Shown here in pieces: positions 27,083-34,378 of a stretch of DNA of 64,000 nt (positions are counted from its first letter, which is position 1; every line of letters begins with the position of its first letter). This DNA is from Ndongobacter massiliensis (lineage in GTDB: Bacteria > Bacillota > Clostridia > Tissierellales > Peptoniphilaceae). The translations under genes and the position numbers were made by a program. The stretch is from NCBI RefSeq assembly GCF_900120375.1, contig NZ_LT635480.1, positions 1,308,840-1,372,839 on the forward strand, given 5' to 3'. Below the pieces are notes generated by a model, which did no database searches, was not told the origin of the DNA, and was given only the letters and a program-made list of their open reading frames with translations.

Positions 27083-28360
27083 TCATGCTTTTACAGCCAG
27101 CACACTTACGCCATCTGGGATTACGACAACACTCGCGTCACGCCCTTTCATCTGATAAGCAATTTCTAGCGCTTCATCCGGTGAAGATGCAGGAATCATA
27201 TTCGCTTTGCGCACTTCTTCCGGTTTCAGATAGGTCGTGACCAAAATTACAGGGTGCTTTTTTAATATGCGTGCATAAATTTGGGGACACCATTGCTCAG
27301 AAATCGTATCTTTTGGGGGGATTTTTGACAGGTATGCGTCAATTTCGTCCACCGTTCCCATCGTAATCAGTTTTTCAAAATGTACGCCGCCCATGCCGTC
27401 ACAGCAACTGCAACACATGATAATCACGCCGTCTTCCCCGGCACATGCTTCGGCCGTAGCAACCGCTTTTGGACTCTGATACAAATTTTGATCCAATGGA
27501 TATCCACCATTGCTTGTTACAACAATATCGCCGGTAATACTGGCACACTGACTCCATTTCCGAATAAATGCGACACCTTCGGCATGGGCTTGCTCCATGT
27601 CACCTGCCCACGCGGCAATAATTTTCTTTTTCCCATCCAAAGCCACATTAAAAATAAACTGCAGATTTACCATATGCGCAGCCGCCAACATATCTTCATG
27701 AATTGGATTGTTCTTAAGAATTCCCGTATTCGCGTACGGGCTGGAAATGGCCTTATAACTGTGATTTTCATTGACCGTTTCCTGCGAACAAATCCCAGGC
27801 AAGATACTCTTTCGACCACCGGAAAATCCCGCAAAAAAATGCGGTTCGATAAAACCTTCCGTCAGTAACAAATCACATTCGACCGCTAATTTATTGACAT
27901 AAAAATCAGCCCCGGATGGAAGTACACCGACATGAATGAACTGCTCCGGATCAAAGGCATTGTTAATGGAAATCTTTTCATTCTCAACAATGGCATCCCC
28001 AAACATTCGCCGCTGTTCTTCTTCCGTTGTGGGGCGATGCAATCCGGTCGCAATAAGTATCGTAATATCCGCATCAGGGTTTCCTTGACGAATCTCATCT
28101 AGTAAGATCGGTAATGTGATTTTACTTGGAACCGCTCTCGTATGGTCACTCGTAACTAACACTACTTTCTTCTTGTTTTTCGCCAATTCTCGCAATCGGG
28201 GACTTCCAATCGGATGTTCCAAAGCATCATGCACCAATTCCACTTCCGATTTCTTCGCTTTATAGGTGTGCATTTTAGCAGTCACAACCGCTTTCAAATT
28301 TTTCTCATTCACATGTAAATCGAGTGAAGATGTATAGTACGGTATAGAGATCGTTTTCAT
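27083..28360 (-). CDS. LarA-type nickel-dependent 2-hydroxyacid racemase/epimerase
   Basis: LarA proteins interconvert the C2 stereochemistry of 2-hydroxy acids with a nickel-pincer nucleotide cofactor. The 425-residue product keeps all key residues at the same numbers as Lactobacillus LarA: D72 and R75 in DHTR, H108 in TGLHRP, H174 in EPHFFAG, K184 in GGRK (cofactor tether) and H200 in NENH (nickel ligand). The later pattern GGYPLDQNLYQSPK is also present. Homologues of this superfamily act on lactate, malate or D-gluconate. The neighbouring gluconate-type permease and UxaA dehydratase favour a sugar acid. No larB, larC or larE cofactor genes are in the window. First gene of the operon; ATG start with AAAGGAGAG. 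Confidence 0.85.
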   Translation of the reverse strand: MKTISIPYYTSSLDLHVNEKNLKAVVTAKMHTYKAKKSEVELVHDALEHPIGSPRLRELAKNKKKVVLVTSDHTRAVPSKITLPILLDEIRQGNPDADITILIATGLHRPTTEEEQRRMFGDAIVENEKISINNAFDPEQFIHVGVLPSGADFYVNKLAVECDLLLTEGFIEPHFFAGFSGGRKSILPGICSQETVNENHSYKAISSPYANTGILKNNPIHEDMLAAAHMVNLQFIFNVALDGKKKIIAAWAGDMEQAHAEGVAFIRKWSQCASITGDIVVTSNGGYPLDQNLYQSPKAVATAEACAGEDGVIIMCCSCCDGMGGVHFEKLITMGTVDEIDAYLSKIPPKDTISEQWCPQIYARILKKHPVILVTTYLKPEEVRKANMIPASSPDEALEIAYQMKGRDASVVVIPDGVSVLAVKA

Positions 28361-28405
28361 TGTGTTCTCTCCTTTCCTAATCTATTCTTAGCGATAAATT
28401 GTATG

Positions 28406-28415
28406 TTGTATACAT
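28406..28415. promoter_or_regulatory. Candidate operator of the divergent FCD GntR regulator
   Basis: TTGTATACAT, a near-perfect palindrome around GTATAC, within TGTTGTATACATTGT. FCD-type GntR proteins commonly bind TNGT-n3-ACNA sites of this look. It lies about 10-20 bases downstream of the predicted start of the LarA operon transcript, where a repressor would block transcription. Confidence 0.5.
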
Positions 28416-28432
28416 TGTGCTTTCTGTTGATG

Positions 28433-28461
28433 ATTCTATTCCACTCGAATTTTGCTGTCAA
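28433..28461 (-). promoter_or_regulatory. Promoter of the module A operon
   Basis: On the minus strand: perfect -35 TTGACA (28461-28456), 17-bp spacer, -10 TAGAAT (28438-28433), about 75 bases before the LarA-type gene. Confidence 0.8.
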
Positions 28462-28544
28462 TATATAAATTTTGATAAATTTTATGATAACATGATTTGT
28501 AGAAAATTCTATGTCATTCCTGCTTACAAGAAAGAGAGCTCTTT

Positions 28545-29282
28545 ATGAACCATCATCCGATCAAGACAATCCGAAATCAAGTCTATCAAATTTTGAAAGA
28601 TGAAATCTGTGCGGGTTGTTATAAGCCCGGTCAATGGTTACAAGAGAACGAACTGGCAGATCGGCTGTCTGTAAGCCGCAGCCCGATACGAGAAGCCTTG
28701 CGTCAATTAGCATCGGATGGACTTGTCGTTGAAATTCCAAATAAAGGCGTCTTTGTAAAGGAATTTACCTCTCGTGACATTGAAGAAGTTTATGATCTCC
28801 GTGTACTGTTGGAAGACTACGCCATCGGTAAGTTACATGATAATTTGACAACGGCAAATATGGAACAGTTGTTAAAATGTCTCAATGAGTTGGAGACTTT
28901 GTATGCGCAAAATGATCTACGAGCGTATACGTATGTGGATTCTATCTTACATAGTCTCCTTATTGAAATGAGTGGTAACAGCCTTTTGCAATCTATGTAC
29001 AGTCGAATTCATTCCATTATGCAGCAGTTTCGCATCTATTCACTCATCAGTAAAAAACGATTCGATGAATCGATTGTTGAACATCGTGACATTATTCACT
29101 TCCTGCTCACAAATAACACCGCTGAAGCGCAAGCAGTAAACAAACGACATTTATTGTTAGCCCGGGAAAAAATCATCGAGCACTTTTCCGAACTGGGCGA
29201 ACAAAGTCCTCTTATTGTTTTACCGGATGCAAAAAATAATGAAATAAGCCAAACAAATCCGCAGGAGAAATCCAATCAATAA
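28545..29282 (+). CDS. GntR family transcriptional regulator, FCD subfamily
   Basis: A 245-residue regulator. Winged helix-turn-helix in the first 75 residues (NELADRLSVSRSPIREALRQLASDGLV is a textbook GntR recognition region). An FCD domain follows, with the pattern EVYDLRVLLEDYAI, then DSILHSLLIEMSGN and a late EHRDIIHFLLTNN histidine. Divergent from the LarA operon across a 184-bp intergenic region containing a TTGTATACAT site, so it is the likely repressor or sensor of that operon and perhaps of itself. ATG start; the Shine-Dalgarno is weak (AAAGAGAG). Confidence 0.88.
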   Translation: MNHHPIKTIRNQVYQILKDEICAGCYKPGQWLQENELADRLSVSRSPIREALRQLASDGLVVEIPNKGVFVKEFTSRDIEEVYDLRVLLEDYAIGKLHDNLTTANMEQLLKCLNELETLYAQNDLRAYTYVDSILHSLLIEMSGNSLLQSMYSRIHSIMQQFRIYSLISKKRFDESIVEHRDIIHFLLTNNTAEAQAVNKRHLLLAREKIIEHFSELGEQSPLIVLPDAKNNEISQTNPQEKSNQ

Positions 29283-29322
29283 ATACCTTGTATTTCTTCC
29301 TACAAAAACGACGGCAGAATAC

Positions 29323-29874
29323 GAGAGTGTAAACTAAAATGTGTTTGAACCTAAAAGGTAAACTAGAAAAGGAACCTTTTTTGAGTAGAATTTTGTTACC
29401 CAAACACAATTCCTACCGAGAGAGATCTTCAGACGATCCGCAAACCACCATCATCAATCTCTACAGTCGTGGAATTACGATGTGAGAAGTCTCTGAGATT
29501 ATGGAGTAGATGTACCATTATTATTCCGCAGCCACAGTCTCGCAACTCAGCAAGCTTGTCAATGAAGACAGGAAAGCCTTCTAGGAATGTCCAGTGAAAT
29601 CGTATTATGTGTTCCTCTTTTGCGATGCGACCTACCTCCCTGTGCGAAGAGAGTGTGCAGAGAAAGAAGCCCTTCACGTACTCACCGGTATCGATTCGAA
29701 CGGTTATAAAGAGGTGTTGGGTTACGGATGAGCCGGCGTTTACGTCAAGGGACGCCTACGCTTTTCGCCCTTGACGCACTTGTCATCCGTTTAGGCCGGT
29801 TAACGGCAAAAGAATGTAGAATACTTGGTAGGAAATTTTCTACTCATCGAGACACAATTGAGTTGACACTGCCC
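29323..29874 (+). mobile_element. Decayed IS256-family (Mutator-type) insertion sequence
   Basis: A relic of about 550 bp. The ends are degenerate inverted repeats: left 29323-29345 (GAGAGTGTAAACTAAAATGTGTT), right 29851-29874 (GACACAATTGAGTTGACACTGCCC), agreeing at about 18 of 23 positions when one is reverse-complemented. Between them is a fragment of an IS256-type transposase, listed separately. A hairpin with 9-bp arms (CGTCAAGGG...CCCTTGACG) lies near 29740-29772. A full element would be about 1.3 kb, so most of the interior is deleted. Confidence 0.75.
29375..29727 (+). pseudogene. IS256-type transposase fragment with in-frame stops
   Basis: Reading the frame that starts at 29375 gives about 117 codons with the recognisable series PKHNSYRE, TIINLYSRGIT, EVSEIME, YYSAATVSQLSKLVNEDR, FLFCDATYLPVRRE, EALHVLTGIDSNGYKEVLGYG. 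This matches the region before and including the first catalytic aspartate (CDATYLPVRR) of IS256 transposases. There are in-frame stops after GITM, after IME and after KAF, and another after GYG. Both the N-terminal domain and the second half with the remaining catalytic residues are missing. Non-functional. Confidence 0.8.
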
Positions 29875-29922
29875 AAGAAATCGCATCTTAATTTACTTGA
29901 AGCGGATTCTTCCTAGAAGAAA

Positions 29923-29955
29923 CAAAGAGAAGGTAAAACCGCTACCTTCTCTTTG
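29923..29955 (+). terminator. Terminator-like hairpin downstream of the IS relic
   Basis: CAAAGAGAAGGTA and TACCTTCTCTTTG form a perfect 13-bp stem with a 7-nt loop. It is not followed by a clean T-run, so termination efficiency is doubtful. It is close to a second long hairpin at 29957-30009. Confidence 0.45.
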
Positions 29956-29956
29956 C

Positions 29957-30009
29957 AAGAGCTCTTTGTACTATTCTTGAATAACAACACGATTTGACAA
30001 AGAGCTCTT
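29957..30009. repeat. Inverted repeat after the second LarA-type gene
   Basis: AAGAGCTCTTTGT (29957-29969) and ACAAAGAGCTCTT (29997-30009) form a perfect 13-bp inverted repeat with a 27-nt loop. It lies about 70 bases past the stop of the minus-strand LarA-type gene, so it may act as that operon's terminator. The arms each contain the self-complementary AAGAGCTCTT. Confidence 0.55.
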
Positions 30010-30081
30010 TTAATTGATGCCGCTGTTAAAGGTGAGAGTTTAAACAATCATACTCATGATATCAATGAAAGATCTTGCAAT

Positions 30082-31323
30082 CTATTCACGATAGTAAGCC
30101 AGAGTGGCGTCAGAAATAATAGCAACCTTTGATCCTGGACCGTGTCTCTTGCGTAGCAAAGTTAATGCCTGTTCCCATGTATCAACATAAATTTGCTTAT
30201 TAATCTCACCAAACCAATGTGCAGCACCAATATCAGGATATGGCATATAACATATATACTTTGAAACATTGGGCCGGACTGATGGCATATCTCCCATCAA
30301 ACGCCCACCAGTTTCTCGTCCAAATGATCCAAATAGATAATGTGTGGTCTGTCCACGGCGTGTGAGATCGGTAATAACAACGTCGCCCCCTGAGCGGACC
30401 GCCAAAGCGCCAAAACCTGCAGCGATCGTTGCTTCGCTAGCCTTTGCGTTAGCATTTGCAATGACAATATCCATATCCTTTATTGGAGGGATTGCATACA
30501 CTCGTTTGGCCGCTGGAAGTGCAGCATAATACTCCTGAATGGGATCTCCCGCATAGATATCTATCAATTCCAATTTACTGTTATAGAGGCAGTCAATTTT
30601 AAAAAACTGCCCAGCCATCTGCGTCATCTCCTCAATCTCCTTGCGCATTTCACTCATTTCAAGGTGTCCGGTCATTTTGGAACTATTGAGTTGATGACTG
30701 TTCATAAATTCCGTAGCAATACGGTGATTTTGTGCAATGGTATTAATCGAAGCGATGCCAGGGAAAAGAAGTTTTCCTCCTCCACTAAATCCATTCATCG
30801 TGTGAGGAGTAATAGAACCTAGGCCGATTCGGAGATCACATTTGGTAAATTCTCGATTAATATAGACTTTTACTCCATTAGATGATTTTCCGATGTAAAC
30901 ATTATTTTCATAACAGTTGTGATTAAATACCGGATAGTCATGAACAATGTCTACACCCAGCTTTTTTGTATGGTCTACAAGGTCATGAGCACCGTGTGTT
31001 CCAAGAGCGCAGAGAAATTCAATGTCTTTTTTCACTACACCACTGTCAAGAAGAACAGTCAATACAGCATGTGCCATTGGTATGGTTGGTGTTCCCCGCG
31101 TAATGTCATCAAAAACAATACACACCTTCTTTTTCCCGCGTGCCAATTCAGAAAGCGGAAGTGAGCCAACTGGATGTTCCAGTTTATCAATTATCTCAGG
31201 TTGTGTTAGTCCGGACATTGCATCGCCAATCATTGGATAATATGTGGTATCCCAATCGTCCGGCATAGTAAGGTAAAGTGGAGCATCACCTTGATAAGCA
31301 TTTTGTGGAAGAGAAATTTTCAT
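30082..31323 (-). CDS. Second LarA-type (nickel-dependent) hydroxyacid racemase/epimerase homologue, divergent
   Basis: A 413-residue LarA superfamily protein. The core positions are kept: D73 and R76 in DDITRG, H110 in ALGTHG, H174 in TPHTMNGFSGG, K184 in GGGK and H200 in AQNH, close to or identical with LarA numbering. The later LarA segment GGYPLDQNxYQxxK seen in the paralogue at 27083-28360 is replaced by NANAKASEATIAAGFGALAV, so the substrate pocket must differ. It follows TRAP transporter genes (72-base gap) as the last gene of that operon and probably epimerises or racemises the imported acid. Substrate unknown. Confidence 0.8.
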   Translation of the reverse strand: MKISLPQNAYQGDAPLYLTMPDDWDTTYYPMIGDAMSGLTQPEIIDKLEHPVGSLPLSELARGKKKVCIVFDDITRGTPTIPMAHAVLTVLLDSGVVKKDIEFLCALGTHGAHDLVDHTKKLGVDIVHDYPVFNHNCYENNVYIGKSSNGVKVYINREFTKCDLRIGLGSITPHTMNGFSGGGKLLFPGIASINTIAQNHRIATEFMNSHQLNSSKMTGHLEMSEMRKEIEEMTQMAGQFFKIDCLYNSKLELIDIYAGDPIQEYYAALPAAKRVYAIPPIKDMDIVIANANAKASEATIAAGFGALAVRSGGDVVITDLTRRGQTTHYLFGSFGRETGGRLMGDMPSVRPNVSKYICYMPYPDIGAAHWFGEINKQIYVDTWEQALTLLRKRHGPGSKVAIISDATLAYYRE

Positions 31324-31395
31324 TTATTAACAATCTCCATAGAAATATAATAATTAATTTAAAACCAAATTTTGCTACACCACAAATGTATTTTC

Positions 31396-32691
31396 TTAAG
31401 AGACAAAGCCAAACAACTGAGGTAGAAATAAAGATACGCTTGGAAATATGGTGAGGATTCCAAGAATAACTAAGTCGACCACGATAAAAGGTAACAACTG
31501 CTTGATGAGATTTCCCATTCTACACTTACCAACCGACTGTGTAGTATAAATTGCCATTCCAAATGGTGGAGTAAGCATACCAACCATCAGGTTAGTAATA
31601 ACCAAAACACCAAAATGAATTGAATTGACACCTGCTGCCTTTGCCACTGGAAAAAGAATGGGGACGAGAACTAGAATAGAGGGTGCTGTATCCATGAACA
31701 TGCCCCATACTAATAAAATAAGATTGATAACCATAAGAATTCCCAACTTAGATGTAACATGGCTACTAATTAACATAGAAATCTTGGTAGGAATATTCTC
31801 TGTAGCGAGGACATACGAAAAGGTAGTGGCACCAGCAATAATCAGGTAAATTGTTGTAGTTTGGAGCAAAACATTTTTGCAAATTGTAATAAATTCAGAG
31901 AAAGGTATTGGTTTATAGATAAAAGAAGTAATGCACAGCGCATAAGCCAAGGCAATTGCCGCCGCTTCCGTCGGCGTGAAGATTCCAGAATTCATGCCGA
32001 CGAGTATAATCACAACTGTCATTAAAGGCAGAATAGAATGAAGTGTTACATTGATAGCTTCACGGAAAGGGATTCTCACTGTGCGCTTCGGAAGTTTAAC
32101 GAAAAAGCCTTTAATAAAGATCACAATTGCGCTCCCAATGCCAATCAGCAAGCCAGGCATTGCCCCACCCCAAAACAAAGCACCCGTAGAAAGCCCAGTG
32201 GCGGACGCGACTAGTACTGCCGGAATACTTGGTGGAATTAGAGGCCCCTGAATAGCAGTAGCTGCCGTAACTGCGCAAGAAAAGTCTTTTGTATAACCCT
32301 GCTCCTCCATAGCAGGAATAAGAATTGAGCCTATAGAAGCAATATCAGATAAAGCTGAGCCGGTTATGCCCGCGAAAAAAGTACTTGCTAATGTATTAAC
32401 ATATGCAAGCCCACCTTTGACACGACCAACCATCAAATCTGCAAAACTGACGATTGCACTTGTAATACCACCACGATTCATTACTTCGCCACACATAATA
32501 AACATTGGAATGGCAAGCAAAACAAAGCTATCCATGCCGCGAAACATCTTTTCAATCACAACCATCAGCAAATCTATTTTTCCAATCACTAGGCAATAAA
32601 TAAGGCTGGAAAATGTCATTACAAATACAATTGGCATGCCGAGAAACATTAAAACCATAAAAACGATTAGTGCAACTGCTAAAGGATTCAT
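31396..32691 (-). CDS. dctM: TRAP transporter large permease subunit (DctM family)
   Basis: The 12-helix channel subunit of a tripartite ATP-independent periplasmic (TRAP) transporter, driven by a sodium or proton gradient. The 431 residues show FLGMPIVFVMTFSSL at the first helix, IPMFIMCGEVMNRGGIT, the conserved TFFAGITGSALSDIASIGSI and IQGPLIPPSIPAVLVA, and a C-terminal MVGMLTPPFGMAIYTTQSV. It lies 45 bases after the small permease gene and before the LarA-type gene. Substrate likely an organic or sugar acid. Confidence 0.92.
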   Translation of the reverse strand: MNPLAVALIVFMVLMFLGMPIVFVMTFSSLIYCLVIGKIDLLMVVIEKMFRGMDSFVLLAIPMFIMCGEVMNRGGITSAIVSFADLMVGRVKGGLAYVNTLASTFFAGITGSALSDIASIGSILIPAMEEQGYTKDFSCAVTAATAIQGPLIPPSIPAVLVASATGLSTGALFWGGAMPGLLIGIGSAIVIFIKGFFVKLPKRTVRIPFREAINVTLHSILPLMTVVIILVGMNSGIFTPTEAAAIALAYALCITSFIYKPIPFSEFITICKNVLLQTTTIYLIIAGATTFSYVLATENIPTKISMLISSHVTSKLGILMVINLILLVWGMFMDTAPSILVLVPILFPVAKAAGVNSIHFGVLVITNLMVGMLTPPFGMAIYTTQSVGKCRMGNLIKQLLPFIVVDLVILGILTIFPSVSLFLPQLFGFVS

Positions 32692-32736
32692 GTTGAACTC
32701 CTCCTTCTTTCATAAAAACTAGATGTTATGTTGTAG

Positions 32737-33210
32737 CTAAAAAGCACACCAAACAAGATATATTTTGGCAGGAACCTGTATAAGCATATTAACTGCACCA
32801 ATAATCAAGGACATGAATGGTAGAGCCCACGGAATGTGAATAGATGCGCAGTAAATCTTTGCATTGCGAATAACATGGATATAACCATAATAAGCCATGA
32901 CACAGAGGAACAGTGCGATTAGAAAATAAAATATGCATGAGAGGATGCGACGAATTTTTTTTGGCATTAAATTATAGAAAATGTCGACCTTTGCATTAGC
33001 ATCAATATAAAAAATAGTTCCGGAAGCAAAATACACACTGAAGATCACGACATAGCGCGTCAACTCCTCTGCCCACGTAAAAGAAAATTGGAATAAGTTT
33101 CGTATCACTACCTGAATAAAGGTAATTGTAACAGCAAAAAGAAGAAAACAGATGCCTATCCCAAGCATAATTTTATTAAACTGTTTACAAAAATGCACAT
33201 ATTTTTTCAT
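32737..33210 (-). CDS. dctQ: TRAP transporter small permease subunit (DctQ family)
   Basis: A 157-residue protein with four hydrophobic helices; it pairs with DctM and is needed for substrate uptake. It has the family pattern VVIRNLFQFSFTWAEELTRYVVIFSVYFASG around residues 34-64. Start placed at ATG 33210, with GAGGTG 6 bases upstream; an in-frame GTG lies within that Shine-Dalgarno at 33219. Between dctP and dctM. Confidence 0.88.
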   Translation of the reverse strand: MKKYVHFCKQFNKIMLGIGICFLLFAVTITFIQVVIRNLFQFSFTWAEELTRYVVIFSVYFASGTIFYIDANAKVDIFYNLMPKKIRRILSCIFYFLIALFLCVMAYYGYIHVIRNAKIYCASIHIPWALPFMSLIIGAVNMLIQVPAKIYLVWCAF

Positions 33211-33304
33211 GATGATCACCTCATTTATATGGGATTGCGCCTAGAACGGAAAAAGAACCTACTAGCCGCAATCCCAATTAAATCTTTTTACACGCTGAAA
33301 ACAA

Positions 33305-34378
33305 TTACTTACGTTGGGAGGCTACCGCATTCATTGCCTCTTCAAGTAATTCGGGTGTATCCATGACACCACGCAAATACTCAAGCACTGTTGGCTGACA
33401 AGCTTTTCGAAAAGCATCAATCTCGTCGCGATTTAATTCTGTAACTTGAAGACCGTTGTCTTTTAGCTTTTGAAGATTAACTGCTTCATTCTCTTTGAAC
33501 ATATTATACTCTGCCTTGAGAGCTTCCTGTGCAGCAGCATCAACAGCTGATTTTTGGCTATCCGATAGACTTTGATAGAAATCTTCATTCATGCAGAACA
33601 AACCGCATAGACAGACATGCCCATCAAGAGTCATATACTTCTGAACTTCCCACGCACTGATATAAACAGCATTTGCGATCGGGTTTTCCTGACCATCAAC
33701 AACGTTTGTCTGCAGCGCCGTGTAAAGTTCATTCCAGCTGACATTTGTGGGGAGAGCTCCAAGTGCCTCAAACATTTTCATATGTGCCGTAACGTTCATA
33801 GTGCGGATCTTCAGACCGACAAGATCTTGAGGGGTCTTAATCTCATGCTTATTATTTGTTATATGTCGCAAACCCTCGTTAAAGAAAACAAGAGGACGAA
33901 TTCCGGTCTTTTCAGAAATATCGCTTTGAAGTTTCTTAAAGAAATCGCCGTCGGGGTTTAGAAGATTATAAGCTTCATCGGCAGATTCGAAAAGATAAGG
34001 AATATCAAGAAAACCAAGGTCGGGGTAATAGGAGGTGGCAAACTGACCATTGGAGATAGACATACATGACTCCAGTGTTCCTGCTTCGACCTGCGTCAAC
34101 ATAGATGTCGCATCACCGAGCTGAGCAGCCGGATAAAGTTCGACAGTAATGGTACCATTAGACATCTCTTCAAGTTGCTCTTTAAAGGTATATGCAGCCT
34201 CGGACAACACGTGTCCACTACGCTCAGACGTTTCTGCCCAACCAAGTTTGATGGTAATTGGAGTATCTTGCGAAGCAGCTTGATTAAGGTTAGATTTATG
34301 TGTAGTTTCCTCTTGATGACAGGCCGCAAACGATAAAAATACAACGAGGGTTAAAACAAATGCAAAGATACGTTTCAT
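33305..34378 (-). CDS. dctP: TRAP transporter substrate-binding protein, lipoprotein (DctP family)
   Basis: Captures the substrate outside the membrane and delivers it to DctQM. The signal peptide ends in lipobox LSFAAC with lipid-modified C20, as expected in Gram-positives. The mature part shows the DctP pattern: KLGWAETSERSGHVLSEAA, QLGDATSMLTQVEAGTLE, the arginine-containing LKIRTMNVTAHMKMFEALGA (the arginine binds the substrate carboxylate) and VDGQENPIANAVYISAWEVQKY. 357 residues. AAAGGAGG precedes the ATG. First gene of the TRAP-LarA operon. Confidence 0.92.
   Translation of the reverse strand: MKRIFAFVLTLVVFLSFAACHQEETTHKSNLNQAASQDTPITIKLGWAETSERSGHVLSEAAYTFKEQLEEMSNGTITVELYPAAQLGDATSMLTQVEAGTLESCMSISNGQFATSYYPDLGFLDIPYLFESADEAYNLLNPDGDFFKKLQSDISEKTGIRPLVFFNEGLRHITNNKHEIKTPQDLVGLKIRTMNVTAHMKMFEALGALPTNVSWNELYTALQTNVVDGQENPIANAVYISAWEVQKYMTLDGHVCLCGLFCMNEDFYQSLSDSQKSAVDAAAQEALKAEYNMFKENEAVNLQKLKDNGLQVTELNRDEIDAFRKACQPTVLEYLRGVMDTPELLEEAMNAVASQRK

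Noticed and set aside
29957-30009. Long inverted repeats considered as a CRISPR or mobile-element end
   Set aside because: Only two arms, no regular spacing, no target duplication; a terminator or simple repeat is more likely.
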